From an uncultured Bacillota bacterium (GTDB lineage Bacteria > Bacillota_I > Bacilli_A > Izemoplasmatales > UBA1188): a DNA stretch of 37,510 bases. Under the pieces are notes generated by a model. That model was not told where the DNA came from. It did not search any database and saw only the letters and a list, made by a program, of their open reading frames with translations. The position numbers and the translations under genes are program-made. The DNA lies in the NCBI GenBank assembly GCA_937907585.1, contig CALCVH010000023.1, positions 1 through 37,510 of the forward strand, in the 5' to 3' direction. Below, piece after piece: positions 6,007 through 13,846 of this stretch; the stretch's first letter is position 1, and the number at the start of each line of letters is the position of its first letter.

Positions 6007-6896
6007 TCTATATCTCCTTCATCTACTCTATATTTCTTGTCTACATATATTAAGGTTAGATTATATTTGTTCCCATTCTTATTTATCTCAAAACCTTTAT
6101 ATACATAATGATCGGGCATAAGCTGTTTTTTCTTGCTTTCAACATCTCGCATTTTTTCGATGACTTCATCGCTTGTTGCCGTATGGTCAAATTGATATGT
6201 TACTGTTATTTGACTTGCTTCTTGCTTTTGAAAATATGCTATCATATCTCCATAAGTTCCAACTCTGCAACTAAAGCTAAACCAATTCTTGCTAGGTGAA
6301 TCATTAAATCTAGGTTTGCTCCAATTCTCAAAGCCTAACACTTTATGGAAATAATAATCTCTTCTATCTTTAAAATCTATATTATACTTATTTCCGTATT
6401 TTTCATAAGCCGGATCGAGTAGTCTATGCAAATATTCTTCTTCACTTTTATTTTTAAGTGTCATATATTCGTTAGATTCTACTCGGTTGCCTTGCTCATC
6501 ATACCACCAAATAGCACATGCAGGAAAACATACTTCATCTTCAAAATCTTTTATATCGGTTGTTACAATGTAATCGCCTTTAGGTTTGAATATTAAAGTA
6601 TATCTTTCATTGTTGTAATAAGATGCTATTGTTAGATTCTTACCTGTAAATACTTCCCAATAAGATTTAAGTTGATTCTCGATTATCTTACACTCTTCTT
6701 CATATTTATCTTTCTCAAGGTCAAAATAATCGCTTGTGTACCAACTCATTATTATTCTTAATAAGACTTGGTCATATTTCTTAAATCTATTTGTTTCAAA
6801 TACCCAATTCCTAAAATCTACCAATTTAGGCGATTCAGTTTTTGGCTCTTTGGCTTTCTTTATCTCTTCTTCAAATTCAAATAAATTCCAAGCCAT
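6003..6896 (-). CDS. Unknown early protein, 297 aa
   Basis: This is the largest unknown of the early operon. It is rich in W, Y and F (for example the CAIWWYDEQGN region about residues 127-137 and the NWFSFSCRVGTYGD region near 205-218). The N terminus is an acidic helix (MAWNLFEFEEEIKKAKEP). No catalytic motif was recognised. Its size and aromatic content suggest a folded globular protein rather than a membrane or structural one. It may act on host functions, but that is a guess. Confidence 0.7.
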   Translation of the reverse strand: MAWNLFEFEEEIKKAKEPKTESPKLVDFRNWVFETNRFKKYDQVLLRIIMSWYTSDYFDLEKDKYEEECKIIENQLKSYWEVFTGKNLTIASYYNNERYTLIFKPKGDYIVTTDIKDFEDEVCFPACAIWWYDEQGNRVESNEYMTLKNKSEEEYLHRLLDPAYEKYGNKYNIDFKDRRDYYFHKVLGFENWSKPRFNDSPSKNWFSFSCRVGTYGDMIAYFQKQEASQITVTYQFDHTATSDEVIEKMRDVESKKKQLMPDHYVYKGFEINKNGNKYNLTLIYVDKKYRVDEGDIE

Positions 6897-6900
6897 ATTG

Positions 6901-7134
6901 CTATTCCTTTCTTAATAGGCTTTTATCAAAACTGCCTTGTGCTATAAATACCCAAAAATAATCTATCATTCTTTCTGGATATACTTCTTTAAATGTATAA
7001 AAGTCTTGCTTTAATTCTTTCACTCTTACTATATCATGATGTTCTTTAGCTCGTTTACACTGTTTTCTATAAGTGTCGATTACTTCCCCAAACTTGCTAT
7101 TTATAACATCATCTACACATCTAGTTCTTGACAT
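6901..7134 (-). CDS. Unknown small basic protein, 77 aa
   Basis: The protein is mainly helical and basic (MSRTRCVDDVINSKFGEVID, then a KQCKRAKEHHD stretch). Its start codon lies inside the 3' end of the winged-helix gene with a 14-base overlap, suggesting coupled expression. A nucleic-acid-binding role is possible from charge and context only. Confidence 0.65.
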   Translation of the reverse strand: MSRTRCVDDVINSKFGEVIDTYRKQCKRAKEHHDIVRVKELKQDFYTFKEVYPERMIDYFWVFIAQGSFDKSLLRKE

Positions 7135-7360
7135 ATACTTTTCCTAAAGTAAACTTACAATACCATACAGGCTCGCCAAATCTATTTTTAGCGTGTATCA
7201 TTTCACTGTTTACTTCCCTTTCCATTCTAATTTGACGGATATATTCGCTTAATCTAGTGCAACCTAGATCAGCGAACGCTTCCATTGTTGTAATACTGCC
7301 AAATGTTTCCATATATTTGACAACCCTGTCTTTCATTGTTTCTTTTTCTTGCTTTGCCAT
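7121..7360 (-). CDS. Winged helix-turn-helix protein, 79 aa
   Basis: Residues about 11-60 have the helix-turn-helix layout of a common small phage wHTH family (HTH_39-like): DRVVKYMETFGSITTMEAFA then DLGCTRLSEYIRQIRME, followed by a wing and basic C terminus. Such proteins are usually DNA-binding accessory factors. It is the second gene of the operon from the 7717 promoter and could regulate it, although no autoregulatory site is evident. A 24-bp stretch at 7278-7301, encoding GSITTMEA, is repeated exactly at 1458-1481 in another frame. Confidence 0.8.
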   Translation of the reverse strand: MAKQEKETMKDRVVKYMETFGSITTMEAFADLGCTRLSEYIRQIRMEREVNSEMIHAKNRFGEPVWYCKFTLGKVYVKN

Positions 7361-7363
7361 TTA

Positions 7364-7672
7364 TTATTCCCCCTTATTTTCTTCAAAACCCTCAATCCAT
7401 TTATTTGCGATTTCAATGAAAAAGTTAATGTTATTTTTTACTATTTCAATTTCAGATTTGTCATCTTCTCTATAAATTGAGAAGATATAATCAAGCTCAT
7501 GTGTAATTGTATCTTGTAATTGTGTCATAGTTTCTCTGTAATTACTTTGAGCTATCACACTTACATTTTTGATTTTAAGTTCATCGTCAAACCACTTTTG
7601 TCTTACTGCTTGAGCTTCACTTGCTTTTGCATAATACTCTTCTAATACTTTTAATAAATCTTTAAATTCCAT
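7364..7672 (-). CDS. Unknown helical early protein, 102 aa
   Basis: First gene of the left early operon, starting about 38 bases after the predicted transcription start. The protein is a long helical bundle candidate (MEFKDLLKVLEEYYAKASEA; ITHELDYIFSIYRED; INFFIEIANKWIEGFEENKG). No family recognised. AAAGAGG precedes the ATG, directly after a 5' mRNA hairpin at about 7688-7704. Confidence 0.7.
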   Translation of the reverse strand: MEFKDLLKVLEEYYAKASEAQAVRQKWFDDELKIKNVSVIAQSNYRETMTQLQDTITHELDYIFSIYREDDKSEIEIVKNNINFFIEIANKWIEGFEENKGE

Positions 7673-7716
7673 ATTTTACCTCTTTCCTAGCAATTCACTT
7701 GCTATCTACATTTCCT

Positions 7717-7745
7717 ATTATAGTCTTTTCTTTTAATATTGTCAA
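7717..7745 (-). promoter_or_regulatory. Early promoter for the left accessory operon
   Basis: On the minus strand TTGACA, 17 bp, TATAAT. Upstream it carries AGTTATTAAATGTTA, identical over 28 bp (with the -35 and flank) to the promoter at 11609. Predicted start near 7710. The leader can form TAGCAA-GTGAA-TTGCTA close to the 5' end. Confidence 0.9.
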
Positions 7746-7776
7746 TAACATTTAATAACTTTTTAAAAAGAAAAAA

Positions 7777-7792
7777 GCACTATTTCTAGTGC
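7777..7792 (-). terminator. Rho-independent terminator after the RuvC-like gene
   Basis: On the minus strand GCACTA-GAAA-TAGTGC is followed by TTTTTTCTTTTT. The hairpin begins within a few bases of the stop codon of the resolvase gene and precedes the next early promoter. Confidence 0.88.
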
Positions 7793-7794
7793 CT

Positions 7795-8307
7795 TTAATA
7801 TTCACTTATTTGCTTTTCATCTTTTGTTCCTAACAGGTCTAAATAGGTTGTTGCTACTGCATAAGCGCTCCACATATCTTTTGAAAAGCCATAAAAGAAT
7901 CCTTTATTCTTCTTTGTCCCTTTTCCAAAATTGCTATCTTTAGGCGCAAACCTTTCTATCAACGCATGTTTTACTTCAGTATCTCCACTCTTAACACTGT
8001 TGCAGATTACACGCCTTTCTTCTATTCTTGTTATATTATAAATTGGTCTACATTGATTATCTATGTTTGCTTGAATAAATCTTCCATTCCACTTAATAGC
8101 TTCTAATGTTGTTGCGCCTATCGGCATTCCATAACTTGTAAATTGTTCATAGACAAATATATCATAATCAAACGGATAATGTCCCATTAACCTATCTAGC
8201 AACAAGTCATTATCTATCTTTCCAAATTCAATTGGCTTTCTTGTTTCACTATCAACTACACAATATCCTGTTTCGGTTGTGCCTACATCTAATGCTAATA
8301 CTTTCAT
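7795..8307 (-). CDS. RuvC-like Holliday junction resolvase
   Basis: The RNase H-fold signature is visible: LALDVGTTETG with Asp7 in the first strand, VYEQF with Glu54, and a C-terminal helix KDMWSAYAVA (Asp144) matching the place of the last catalytic acids. At 170 aa it has the size of phage RuvC-family endonucleases that cut branched DNA before packaging. The usual second Asp of the final motif is not obvious (Ser147 near that place), so the exact metal ligand set is uncertain. It belongs with the upstream exonuclease, SSB and Erf genes, a recombination and branch-processing module. It is the last gene before the terminator. Confidence 0.85.
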   Translation of the reverse strand: MKVLALDVGTTETGYCVVDSETRKPIEFGKIDNDLLLDRLMGHYPFDYDIFVYEQFTSYGMPIGATTLEAIKWNGRFIQANIDNQCRPIYNITRIEERRVICNSVKSGDTEVKHALIERFAPKDSNFGKGTKKNKGFFYGFSKDMWSAYAVATTYLDLLGTKDEKQISEY

Positions 8308-8315
8308 ATTTCACC

Positions 8316-8402
8316 TAAATTTACGCTATTTTAACGTTTTAAGGCTAAAACGATAATTTATACGTCCTAACCTTAAAATGCGCTATATCGCTTTATTTTG
8401 CT
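8316..8402. repeat. Dispersed palindromic element, copy B
   Basis: The element occupies the whole gap between the HTH gene and the RuvC-like gene. In minus-strand RNA the arms CATTTTAAGG-TTAGGACG and CGTTTTAG-CCTTAAAACG pair over about 18 bp with one mismatch. The outer end overlaps the HTH gene and supplies its stop codon (in GCAAAATAAAGCG). Its conserved arm is the same as in copies A, C and D, while the inner stem differs yet stays paired. Confidence 0.75.
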
Positions 8403-8611
8403 TTCTTTCTAGGTCTACCTACTTTTTCATAGTGTCCTGTTGAGATATATGAATACAATTCTAGGAAATCAACTCTCAATACACCATTCTCTGTATGCTT
8501 TTTGATTTTCCCGTCTTTAATAAGTTGATAGATGTATTGTCTTGATCGTCCTGTTTTTTGTGTTGCTTCACTAATACTAATTAAGATATTCTCTTTTTTC
8601 ATTTCTATCAT
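8393..8611 (-). CDS. Excisionase/MerR-like helix-turn-helix protein, 72 aa
   Basis: Residues about 10-50 (LISISEATQKTGRSRQYIYQ then LIKDGKIKKHTENGVLRVDF) form the classic helix-turn-helix plus wing of small excisionase-like DNA-binding proteins. The C terminus is a basic tail VGRPRKKAK containing the AT-hook core GRP. It would bind AT-rich DNA. Start could be 8611 or the ATG at 8602; 8611 overlaps the upstream stop as ATGA. No integrase is present, so this is more likely a replication or transcription accessory than an excisionase. Confidence 0.78.
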   Translation of the reverse strand: MIEMKKENILISISEATQKTGRSRQYIYQLIKDGKIKKHTENGVLRVDFLELYSYISTGHYEKVGRPRKKAK

Positions 8612-9096
8612 TTCCTTTCTAACATATCAAATTCTTGTTCATCAAATGATACTTCATCTTCAACGTTGGTTGTGTATCTATCTAACTCGGCTTGAATTTC
8701 ATCATTCTTGTCATAGCCTAGATTCTCAACCAATTCTTGATGATTTCTATATACATGATAAATTCTATCTATTCTTAATGTTGGTGTAATAGCATAACGC
8801 TTTTTAGTTTTGCTCCAAGTCTTAATAGGAATTATTGTTCCGTTTACAACACATTGCATTTTTTCACTATAAATCGGCTTACCATTAAAATTGTATTCCT
8901 GTGGAAAGTCTTTTTCGATTAAATCGGCAACTTGGTTGTATGCTTGGAATGATTGTGCCAATCTACATTTAAAGTCGCCTAGTTCATCATTATACGTAAA
9001 AATGAATCCGTTTAACCGATTTGTAATATTGCTACCTTCTTTGATTTTATTCTTATACCAAACAATATAACCTTGTATTTGAACTTGGTATAACAC
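8608..9096 (-). CDS. Unknown protein in the recombination module, 162 aa
   Basis: The protein sits between the exonuclease (one-base overlap) and the HTH gene (ATGA overlap), so it is co-translated with DNA-processing genes. It has beta-rich N-terminal sequence (MLYQVQIQGYIVWYKNKIKE), basic segments (KTWSKTKKRYAITPTLRIDR) and an acidic C-terminal tail (EDEVSFDEQEFD). No motif assigned. The acidic tail is compatible with a DNA-mimic or partner-binding role, as inference. Confidence 0.68.
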   Translation of the reverse strand: MLYQVQIQGYIVWYKNKIKEGSNITNRLNGFIFTYNDELGDFKCRLAQSFQAYNQVADLIEKDFPQEYNFNGKPIYSEKMQCVVNGTIIPIKTWSKTKKRYAITPTLRIDRIYHVYRNHQELVENLGYDKNDEIQAELDRYTTNVEDEVSFDEQEFDMLERK

Positions 9097-10037
9097 TATT
9101 CCACCACCTTAACACGTAAACTTGCTTTGACTTGACTTGTCTTTTTATACTTGTTATATAACTCTGGATTATCTTCCTTAAGTTTCTTGCTATCAAATGT
9201 TTCTTTTGTTGTAGGCTCAACTGCTGTATATTTTACACCACCGATTTCATAAGACTTGATTCCTTTTTCTAGCATTTCATTTAAAATAGCTTCTCTTCTT
9301 GCCTTAATTAAATCGCTTAATTGCTTAACTTTTTCTTCAAAATGCGCTAACTCGTATTCTTGCGCTACTAATTCAGTATTGATACATTCTACATTTTGCA
9401 ATGCTTTTTCATCAATATATGGTAAATCATTTACATAACAATCTAGTAAATCTTCTACCTTTGAATCTTCCCACAATTCACATTCGATAATCTCGCCTTT
9501 ATGAATTGCACTGATTCTTTTAATATCTACATTATTCAATTCGATTCCGTTGATAGTTCCATTAAAATGTCTTACTGCATAAGCGTATAGATTCAATTGT
9601 GCTTCAACATAATCTTTATGAATTTGGCTTGTAAACTTATAATCAATAATATGTTGATATGCTACTGCTAATAAATCAATTGTTCCTGCAATAACTTTGC
9701 CTTTATATTCTAACACAATAGGCATTTCGGTATTAAATTGTCCATTGTTTAAATCAAACAAGCTATCAATAGCAGTCTTGCTATCTTCTACATCTTCGTA
9801 AACGCTTAATTCAGTTGCGCCTTTATATTTGACATAGTTTTCCATTTCGGCGTGCTTGCTAGTTCCCAACTCACTTGCATGCTTCATTACTTCTTCATTG
9901 ATTCCGTCATAATTAGGCGCTACATCAACTGCCTTTAGCACCTGTGTAACGCTTGAATCTACTTCTAATTCTTTCCCGTCTTTAATGACTTGATAGCGAT
10001 GTGTTTTATCGCCTAACTTAATTTCAAATGTATTCAT
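9096..10037 (-). CDS. PD-(D/E)XK exonuclease, RecB/Cas4-like
   Basis: The RecB-type nuclease motifs are in order: GTSKHAEME (His62), GTIDLL (Asp121), DYKFT (Asp132 and Lys134) and a following QLNLYAYA (Gln147) motif. This is the standard arrangement in phage exonucleases that resect double-stranded ends for a single-strand annealing protein. At 313 aa it is complete. The C-terminal part (YEIGGVKYTAVEPTTKETFD) is a domain often found at the end of these enzymes. It is encoded downstream of Erf and SSB, forming an annealing-type recombination system. Confidence 0.9.
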   Translation of the reverse strand: MNTFEIKLGDKTHRYQVIKDGKELEVDSSVTQVLKAVDVAPNYDGINEEVMKHASELGTSKHAEMENYVKYKGATELSVYEDVEDSKTAIDSLFDLNNGQFNTEMPIVLEYKGKVIAGTIDLLAVAYQHIIDYKFTSQIHKDYVEAQLNLYAYAVRHFNGTINGIELNNVDIKRISAIHKGEIIECELWEDSKVEDLLDCYVNDLPYIDEKALQNVECINTELVAQEYELAHFEEKVKQLSDLIKARREAILNEMLEKGIKSYEIGGVKYTAVEPTTKETFDSKKLKEDNPELYNKYKKTSQVKASLRVKVVE

Positions 10038-10057
10038 TGCTATAACTCTCTTTCTCT

Positions 10058-10489
10058 TTAGAATGGTAAATCATCTTCGGTCATATCTTCAAAACCTTCG
10101 CTAAATGCTCTACCTTTTGCTTTAGGTTCTACTTTCTTGCTTGGTTGCTTTGGCTTTTCTTCTTCAACTGGCTCTTCTTCTCTCTTACCCAAGAATTCAA
10201 CACTTTCAATAATAACTTTATCTTGGTAGACTGTTGAGCCGTCTTGCTTTTGATAATTACAATTTTGTAATCTACCAACTACCATAATGCTATCGCCTTT
10301 ATGTGAATATTGGCTTAACAAGTCGGCTGTCTTATCAAATGCGGTCATATTGATAAAATCGCTTTGATATTTACCGTTTGTTTTAAAAGAACGTCTAACG
10401 GCTAATCTAACACCTAATGTTTTTAAATCGCCATTTACTTTTAATTCTAGATCATTGCAGATATTCCCTGACATAATAACTTTATTCAT
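10058..10489 (-). CDS. ssb: Single-stranded DNA-binding protein
   Basis: The N-terminal OB fold begins MNKVIMSGNICNDLELKVNG and contains the typical SSB phrase FINMTAFDKTADLLSQYSHK then GDSIMVVGRLQ. A charged, proline-bearing linker (about 105-130) leads to the acidic tip DMTEDDLPF, the docking tail that recruits replication and repair proteins. The start at ATG 10489 is chosen because AAGGTGG stands 6 bases upstream. It lies between Erf and the exonuclease. Confidence 0.95.
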   Translation of the reverse strand: MNKVIMSGNICNDLELKVNGDLKTLGVRLAVRRSFKTNGKYQSDFINMTAFDKTADLLSQYSHKGDSIMVVGRLQNCNYQKQDGSTVYQDKVIIESVEFLGKREEEPVEEEKPKQPSKKVEPKAKGRAFSEGFEDMTEDDLPF

Positions 10490-10515
10490 TTTTACCACCT
10501 TGCACTAAAAGGCTC

Positions 10516-11109
10516 TTATTGAGCCTTATTTTGTGCTTCCTTTCTCTTTAGTACAACTTCAATTAGTTTTGTTGCTTCGGCTTTTGTAAGTTCTTCTAAC
10601 TCTTTGCCCTTTTTAGTCTTACACCAATTACGCAATTGCAATTCTTCAAGTTTTGCTACTTGCTCACTTGTAGCCATTTCAACAGTTGCAGATGAATCAC
10701 CTGTGTTTGTTGCGTCGCTATCTTTGTTGTCATCAATATTGAATAAACCATTTAAGCAATACTTTCTTGCATAAGAACTTGACGCTCCTGTAACTTGGCT
10801 TCCGTCCATACCCTTTTTACTTTCTTCTTCTCTAGCAAATGCACTTGTTGTAATAACTTGGCTATCATCTTCGGCGTTTGTTAGTGTTGCAGTAGCTTTA
10901 ACATAAACTCTATCGCCTACCACTTCCATACTATCATTTAAGATTAAAACTAATTGTTCTCTATCTAGTAGTGGCTTTAATGCTTCTAAAATATCTTCAC
11001 AACTTCTATACATATAGTTTCCAAACTTATTGTATTGTCCTTTAGGCGCTTTTAATTCAGTTTGCACCTTTCTTAATTTTTGATAAATGTTTAACTTTGT
11101 ATTTTCCAT
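10516..11109 (-). CDS. erf: Erf-family single-strand annealing protein
   Basis: The family signature is clear: an N-terminal helix with YQKLRKVQTELKAPKGQYNK and the strongly conserved block GASSSYARKYCLNGLFNIDD then NKDSD at residues 108-130. Erf proteins form rings that anneal complementary strands and support circularisation and recombination of phage DNA. The C-terminal third is variable and helical (SEQVAKLEELQLRNWC), as usual. It is followed by SSB, a PD-(D/E)XK exonuclease and a RuvC-like resolvase. Confidence 0.94.
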   Translation of the reverse strand: MENTKLNIYQKLRKVQTELKAPKGQYNKFGNYMYRSCEDILEALKPLLDREQLVLILNDSMEVVGDRVYVKATATLTNAEDDSQVITTSAFAREEESKKGMDGSQVTGASSSYARKYCLNGLFNIDDNKDSDATNTGDSSATVEMATSEQVAKLEELQLRNWCKTKKGKELEELTKAEATKLIEVVLKRKEAQNKAQ

Positions 11110-11159
11110 AATAATCTCCTTATTTTAAATTTACCCTATCCCTTTTTAAACCCATTTAC

Positions 11160-11570
11160 TTATTCATAGTCTGGTTCATACTCAATTTTACTAAAGTGTT
11201 CTTCCATAAAATCACTATCTTCTCTACCAACTCTATCAAAATTGATACTATTGATATAATGGTCTACCCAAGCATCTATAAATTCAATGTCTGGATAATC
11301 ATCATTATCACTCATTTTTTCTAACTCAATAAGTTCATTATCGGTAGCCCATATTGATTTACTCTTTGACTTTAGCAATGAATCTACAATATCACTATAA
11401 CTTACATATAGATAAGTTTGTCCGTGGCAAGTTGTTGCTGAACATGATGGCTCTTCATTTACATAGTCCCACTCAACTGATTCATTCTCGCTTTCACATT
11501 CTAATTTTACCTTTACTTGTTGATTATCATTATCACATTCATAATCAACCAATTCAAAATTATATAACAT
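11160..11570 (-). CDS. Unknown acidic protein, 136 aa
   Basis: The start is set at ATG 11570 (MLYNFELVDYECDNDN), with AGAGG 8 bases upstream and a predicted transcription start near 11602. The protein is strongly acidic (many D and E), with a possible Cys pair (SCSATTCHG near residue 52). Being first in the recombination operon and acidic, it could be a regulator or DNA mimic, but nothing in the sequence decides this. No family recognised. Confidence 0.68.
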   Translation of the reverse strand: MLYNFELVDYECDNDNQQVKVKLECESENESVEWDYVNEEPSCSATTCHGQTYLYVSYSDIVDSLLKSKSKSIWATDNELIELEKMSDNDDYPDIEFIDAWVDHYINSINFDRVGREDSDFMEEHFSKIEYEPDYE

Positions 11571-11608
11571 ATTATTACCTCTTTCCGTAAGCATACCTTA
11601 CATCTAAT

Positions 11609-11637
11609 ATTATATGCTTTTTGAATAATATTGTCAA
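11609..11637 (-). promoter_or_regulatory. Early promoter of the recombination operon
   Basis: On the minus strand TTGACA, 17 bp, TATAAT, with the shared upstream word AAATGTTA. The leader starts TGTAAG-GTATG-CTTAC, a hairpin at the predicted 5' end. It drives the acidic protein, erf, ssb, exonuclease and resolvase genes down to the terminator at 7777. Confidence 0.9.
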
Positions 11638-11653
11638 TAACATTTAATAACTT

Positions 11654-11932
11654 TTAGCAAGTCTTTTCTTCTCGTGATATGATTTCCTTTAGAATCTCTT
11701 TTAATTCATTTAGGTCATATCCTGCATATTTCATATTAAACGGATTCTCTTCACTTGATAACACATAACTATATTGATTATTTATAATTGGAGCTTCACT
11801 TGCGCACCAATAAGCATTTCCAATTTTAAATGTATAATAATTATGTATATGCTCTCTACCTATTGTTTTGGCTTTTGTTTTCCAATGGTCTGCTATTTCT
11901 AATCCTAATTCTTTTAATGTTTCTTTTAACAT
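11654..11932 (-). CDS. Unknown protein, 92 aa
   Basis: The protein reads MLKETLKELGLEIADHWKTK, then an aromatic centre (HNYYTFKIGNAYWCASEAPI) and a helical C-terminal end (LNELKEILKEIISREEKTC). No family recognised. It is separated from the PAPS-reductase-family gene upstream by palindromic element C, and the next promoter starts 17 bases after its stop. Confidence 0.7.
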   Translation of the reverse strand: MLKETLKELGLEIADHWKTKAKTIGREHIHNYYTFKIGNAYWCASEAPIINNQYSYVLSSEENPFNMKYAGYDLNELKEILKEIISREEKTC

Positions 11933-11945
11933 ACTTTATTCCTTT

Positions 11946-12030
11946 CAAATTTGCTTTATTTTAACGTTTTAGCAATAGAATGAATAAATACTCATTTCTT
12001 GCTTAAAACTCGCTATACGCTTAATTTTGT
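11946..12030. repeat. Dispersed palindromic element, copy C
   Basis: In minus-strand RNA the arms GTTTTAAGCAA and TTGCTAAAAC pair (one bulge), and the inner GAAATGA/TCATTC continues the stem around an AT-rich loop. The outer conserved arm AAACTCGCTATACGCTTAAT includes the stop codon of the PAPS-reductase gene, so the last codons of that gene lie in the element. The other end reaches the ribosome binding site of the 92-aa gene. Confidence 0.78.
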
Positions 12031-13053
12031 TCGTTTAAATCAAATATTGATAATTGAACGCCTTTTTCATCAGGATAATACTTTAATCTATATCCTATTC
12101 TTATGTATTCATCAAACACAGGTTTCCATAATTGCTTTGCAATCTTATATTCATTTGGGAATAACTTATATAAAGTGTTAAGTTCTTCTTGAACATTCTC
12201 GGCATTTGGGCAACATCTACAACCTGTCCTTTCAAAATTGTATGGTGGATAATATAGCTTACAAATAGGAACATTATATCTTTTTATAAATTCCCATTCC
12301 CACTCTTTTGTTACAGGCTTTAAAGGATGAAATCTTCTTAACTTTCCAGTATCATCAAATGCAGTGCATTGAATAACACTTCTCATACCGCCTTCTTCAC
12401 TTTTGATACCTGTTAGCCCGATATATCTGCCATTCTCTTTTTCCCATTTAGCAAAATTCTCTTTTTTAAGTTTATAACAACATTTATCACTTATGTTAAG
12501 TTTAAATTCATCACTCTTTTGGTATCTTAATGATTCAGGGATAACTTTCATAGAGGTAAATACTTCTCTCTCTCTCTCTTATTCCAAACCAATACTTGAT
12601 AAATGTCTTAACACCTTTTGGTAAATTGTGAATGTAATCGTAATTGTTTTTTAACTCTGGATTGTTTTCTATTTCATTAACATACTTATCACATAACTCT
12701 TTATTATTTTGATAGATATGAATGTTATGTGCGTGTTGTTTAGCCTTAAACGGATAACCAACTTCATTAAGCATATTTTTAATATTTACACCACTATTTA
12801 CAATTACAAATCTATCGTCTTTTGACGCTACTTCTTTTACAAACTTAACAATATCTAAATACTCAATTCCTGTATTCATAAATACTCTTGGTATTTTATT
12901 ATTTGGCAATGCTACATCAAGTAATGCAGATACAACCATACTGTCTAATCCACCACTACAAGATACATAACCATATTTCTCTAAATTGTATTGTTCATTT
13001 ATAGCTTTAATTTTCGCTATTCTATCTTCTAAATTAAACTCGAAAGATTCCAA
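12021..13053 (-). pseudogene. PAPS-reductase-family (PP-loop) protein, split by a frameshift at a (GA)7 tract
   Basis: The first frame (TTG start at 13053, GGAG 4 bases upstream) has the PP-loop SGGLDS (residues 33-38) and the family phrase LPNNKIPRVFMNTGIEYLDI. It ends prematurely at 12537. The second frame (12021-12551) continues the same family with SDKCCYKLKKENFAKWEKEN, TGIKSEEGG, KLYYPPYNFERTGCRCCPNA and a terminal QLSIFDL. Together they make one normal protein of about 340 aa. The two frames meet next to an alternating GA tract at 12565-12578; one extra GA unit would join them. Phage members of this family are thought to act on nucleotides, DNA or sulfur chemistry, with no settled substrate. 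It could be phase-variable, mutated or a sequencing error. Confidence 0.8.
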
Positions 13054-13177
13054 ATCGCTCCACAGGTTCTAACCTGTAGGCAATGTTTACTCTTCCCTTG
13101 CTACTCGTTTATTAGACTTTCACGCAATTATAATTCTTTTACTATGCTTTTATCAAGTTGCATAAACCTAGTTATCA
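13054..13177 (-). other. Structured leader before the PAPS-reductase-family gene
   Basis: No convincing gene lies here. On the minus strand CCTAGT-GATA-ACTAGG (13168-13183) overlaps the stop of the 49-aa gene, and CCTACAGGTT-AG-AACCTGTGG (13059-13079) folds over the GG of the GGAG ribosome binding site of the TTG-started gene. The second hairpin could lower translation; this is inference. A short open run reading GRVNIAYRLEPVERFGIFRV overlaps it in another frame and might be a gene remnant. Confidence 0.45.
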
Positions 13178-13327
13178 CTAGGCTAGATTTTTCTCCTTTC
13201 GGTTAATTCGATAACTTTTTCTAATTGATGTAATATTATCTCTACACCATTTTGTTTGTGCTTTATCGCTATAATCAATGATTGCTAACCAATCTTGAAT
13301 AGCATTGTTATATTCTTGTTCTTGCAT
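13178..13327 (-). CDS. Small unknown protein, 49 aa
   Basis: The frame MQEQEYNNAIQDWLAIIDYS then DKAQTKWCRDN continues to a basic tail (SIRKSYRINRKEKNLA). A strong AGGAG site lies 6 bases before the ATG. It fits the gap between the 73-aa gene and the PAPS-family gene. The basic C terminus suggests nucleic-acid contact; no family recognised. Confidence 0.65.
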   Translation of the reverse strand: MQEQEYNNAIQDWLAIIDYSDKAQTKWCRDNITSIRKSYRINRKEKNLA

Positions 13328-13343
13328 AATTATCTCCTATTCT

Positions 13344-13565
13344 TTAATCATTTTGCATAAGCTCATTTACTTCAAATACTTTTTCTATGTATTCTACTCT
13401 TTCCCAATTATACATATTTGTTTCAATATCTAACACTAGGATATGATTGGTTTCGGCGTGAATATCAATTATTCTAAATAATACATCACTATCGTTTTCA
13501 TAACCCATACTGAATTGAACATATTGCCCTACCTTTAAATCATCAGCTGTAATCCGTTTCTTCAC
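13344..13565 (-). CDS. Unknown small beta-rich protein, 73 aa
   Basis: A GTG start follows AGGGGGTATAATA. The sequence KVGQYVQFSMGYENDSDVLF then RIIDIHAETNHILVLDIE is a typical small beta-barrel pattern seen in phage early proteins that modulate host enzymes or bind nucleic acid. No specific family can be named. Confidence 0.66.
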   Translation of the reverse strand: MKKRITADDLKVGQYVQFSMGYENDSDVLFRIIDIHAETNHILVLDIETNMYNWERVEYIEKVFEVNELMQND

Positions 13566-13576
13566 TATTATACCCC

Positions 13577-13846
13577 CTATTCTTTAAATGCGTTCCATAC
13601 TCCTGTTTTACATACAAGTTGATATGTTTCTTTTTCCACCTTGATAACATACCCACTTTCATTTACCTTTAATACATCAACAATTGGGCTATCTAATTGA
13701 GTTTCAATTTTGCTTAACTCTTTTACTAGTCCGTCATTAAATGTTCCATACGTTCTATAATAATCTCTTACTATTGAACTTAATAAAACATGATTCATTT
13801 TATCTACTGCTTGTTTATAATTTTGCTTACTTACCAATTTTTCCAT
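13577..13846 (-). CDS. Unknown small protein, 89 aa
   Basis: The start is placed at ATG 13846 (MEKLVSKQNYKQAVDKMNHV), with GGTGG 6 bases upstream; an in-frame GTG at 13855 is less likely. Helical in the first half, with a short beta segment (SGYVIKVEKETYQLVCKTG) at the end. Its 5' end overlaps the 33-aa membrane peptide gene by 20 bases. Function unknown. Confidence 0.66.
   Translation of the reverse strand: MEKLVSKQNYKQAVDKMNHVLLSSIVRDYYRTYGTFNDGLVKELSKIETQLDSPIVDVLKVNESGYVIKVEKETYQLVCKTGVWNAFKE

Noticed and set aside
8393..8611. Excisionase of a lysogeny module
   Set aside because: The fold fits, but there is no integrase, no repressor-like gene and no clear attachment site, so a lysogeny role is unsupported.
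13054..13177. tRNA gene or group I intron end before the PAPS-family gene
   Set aside because: Two simple hairpins are present but no T-loop, CCA or intron core pairing could be built.
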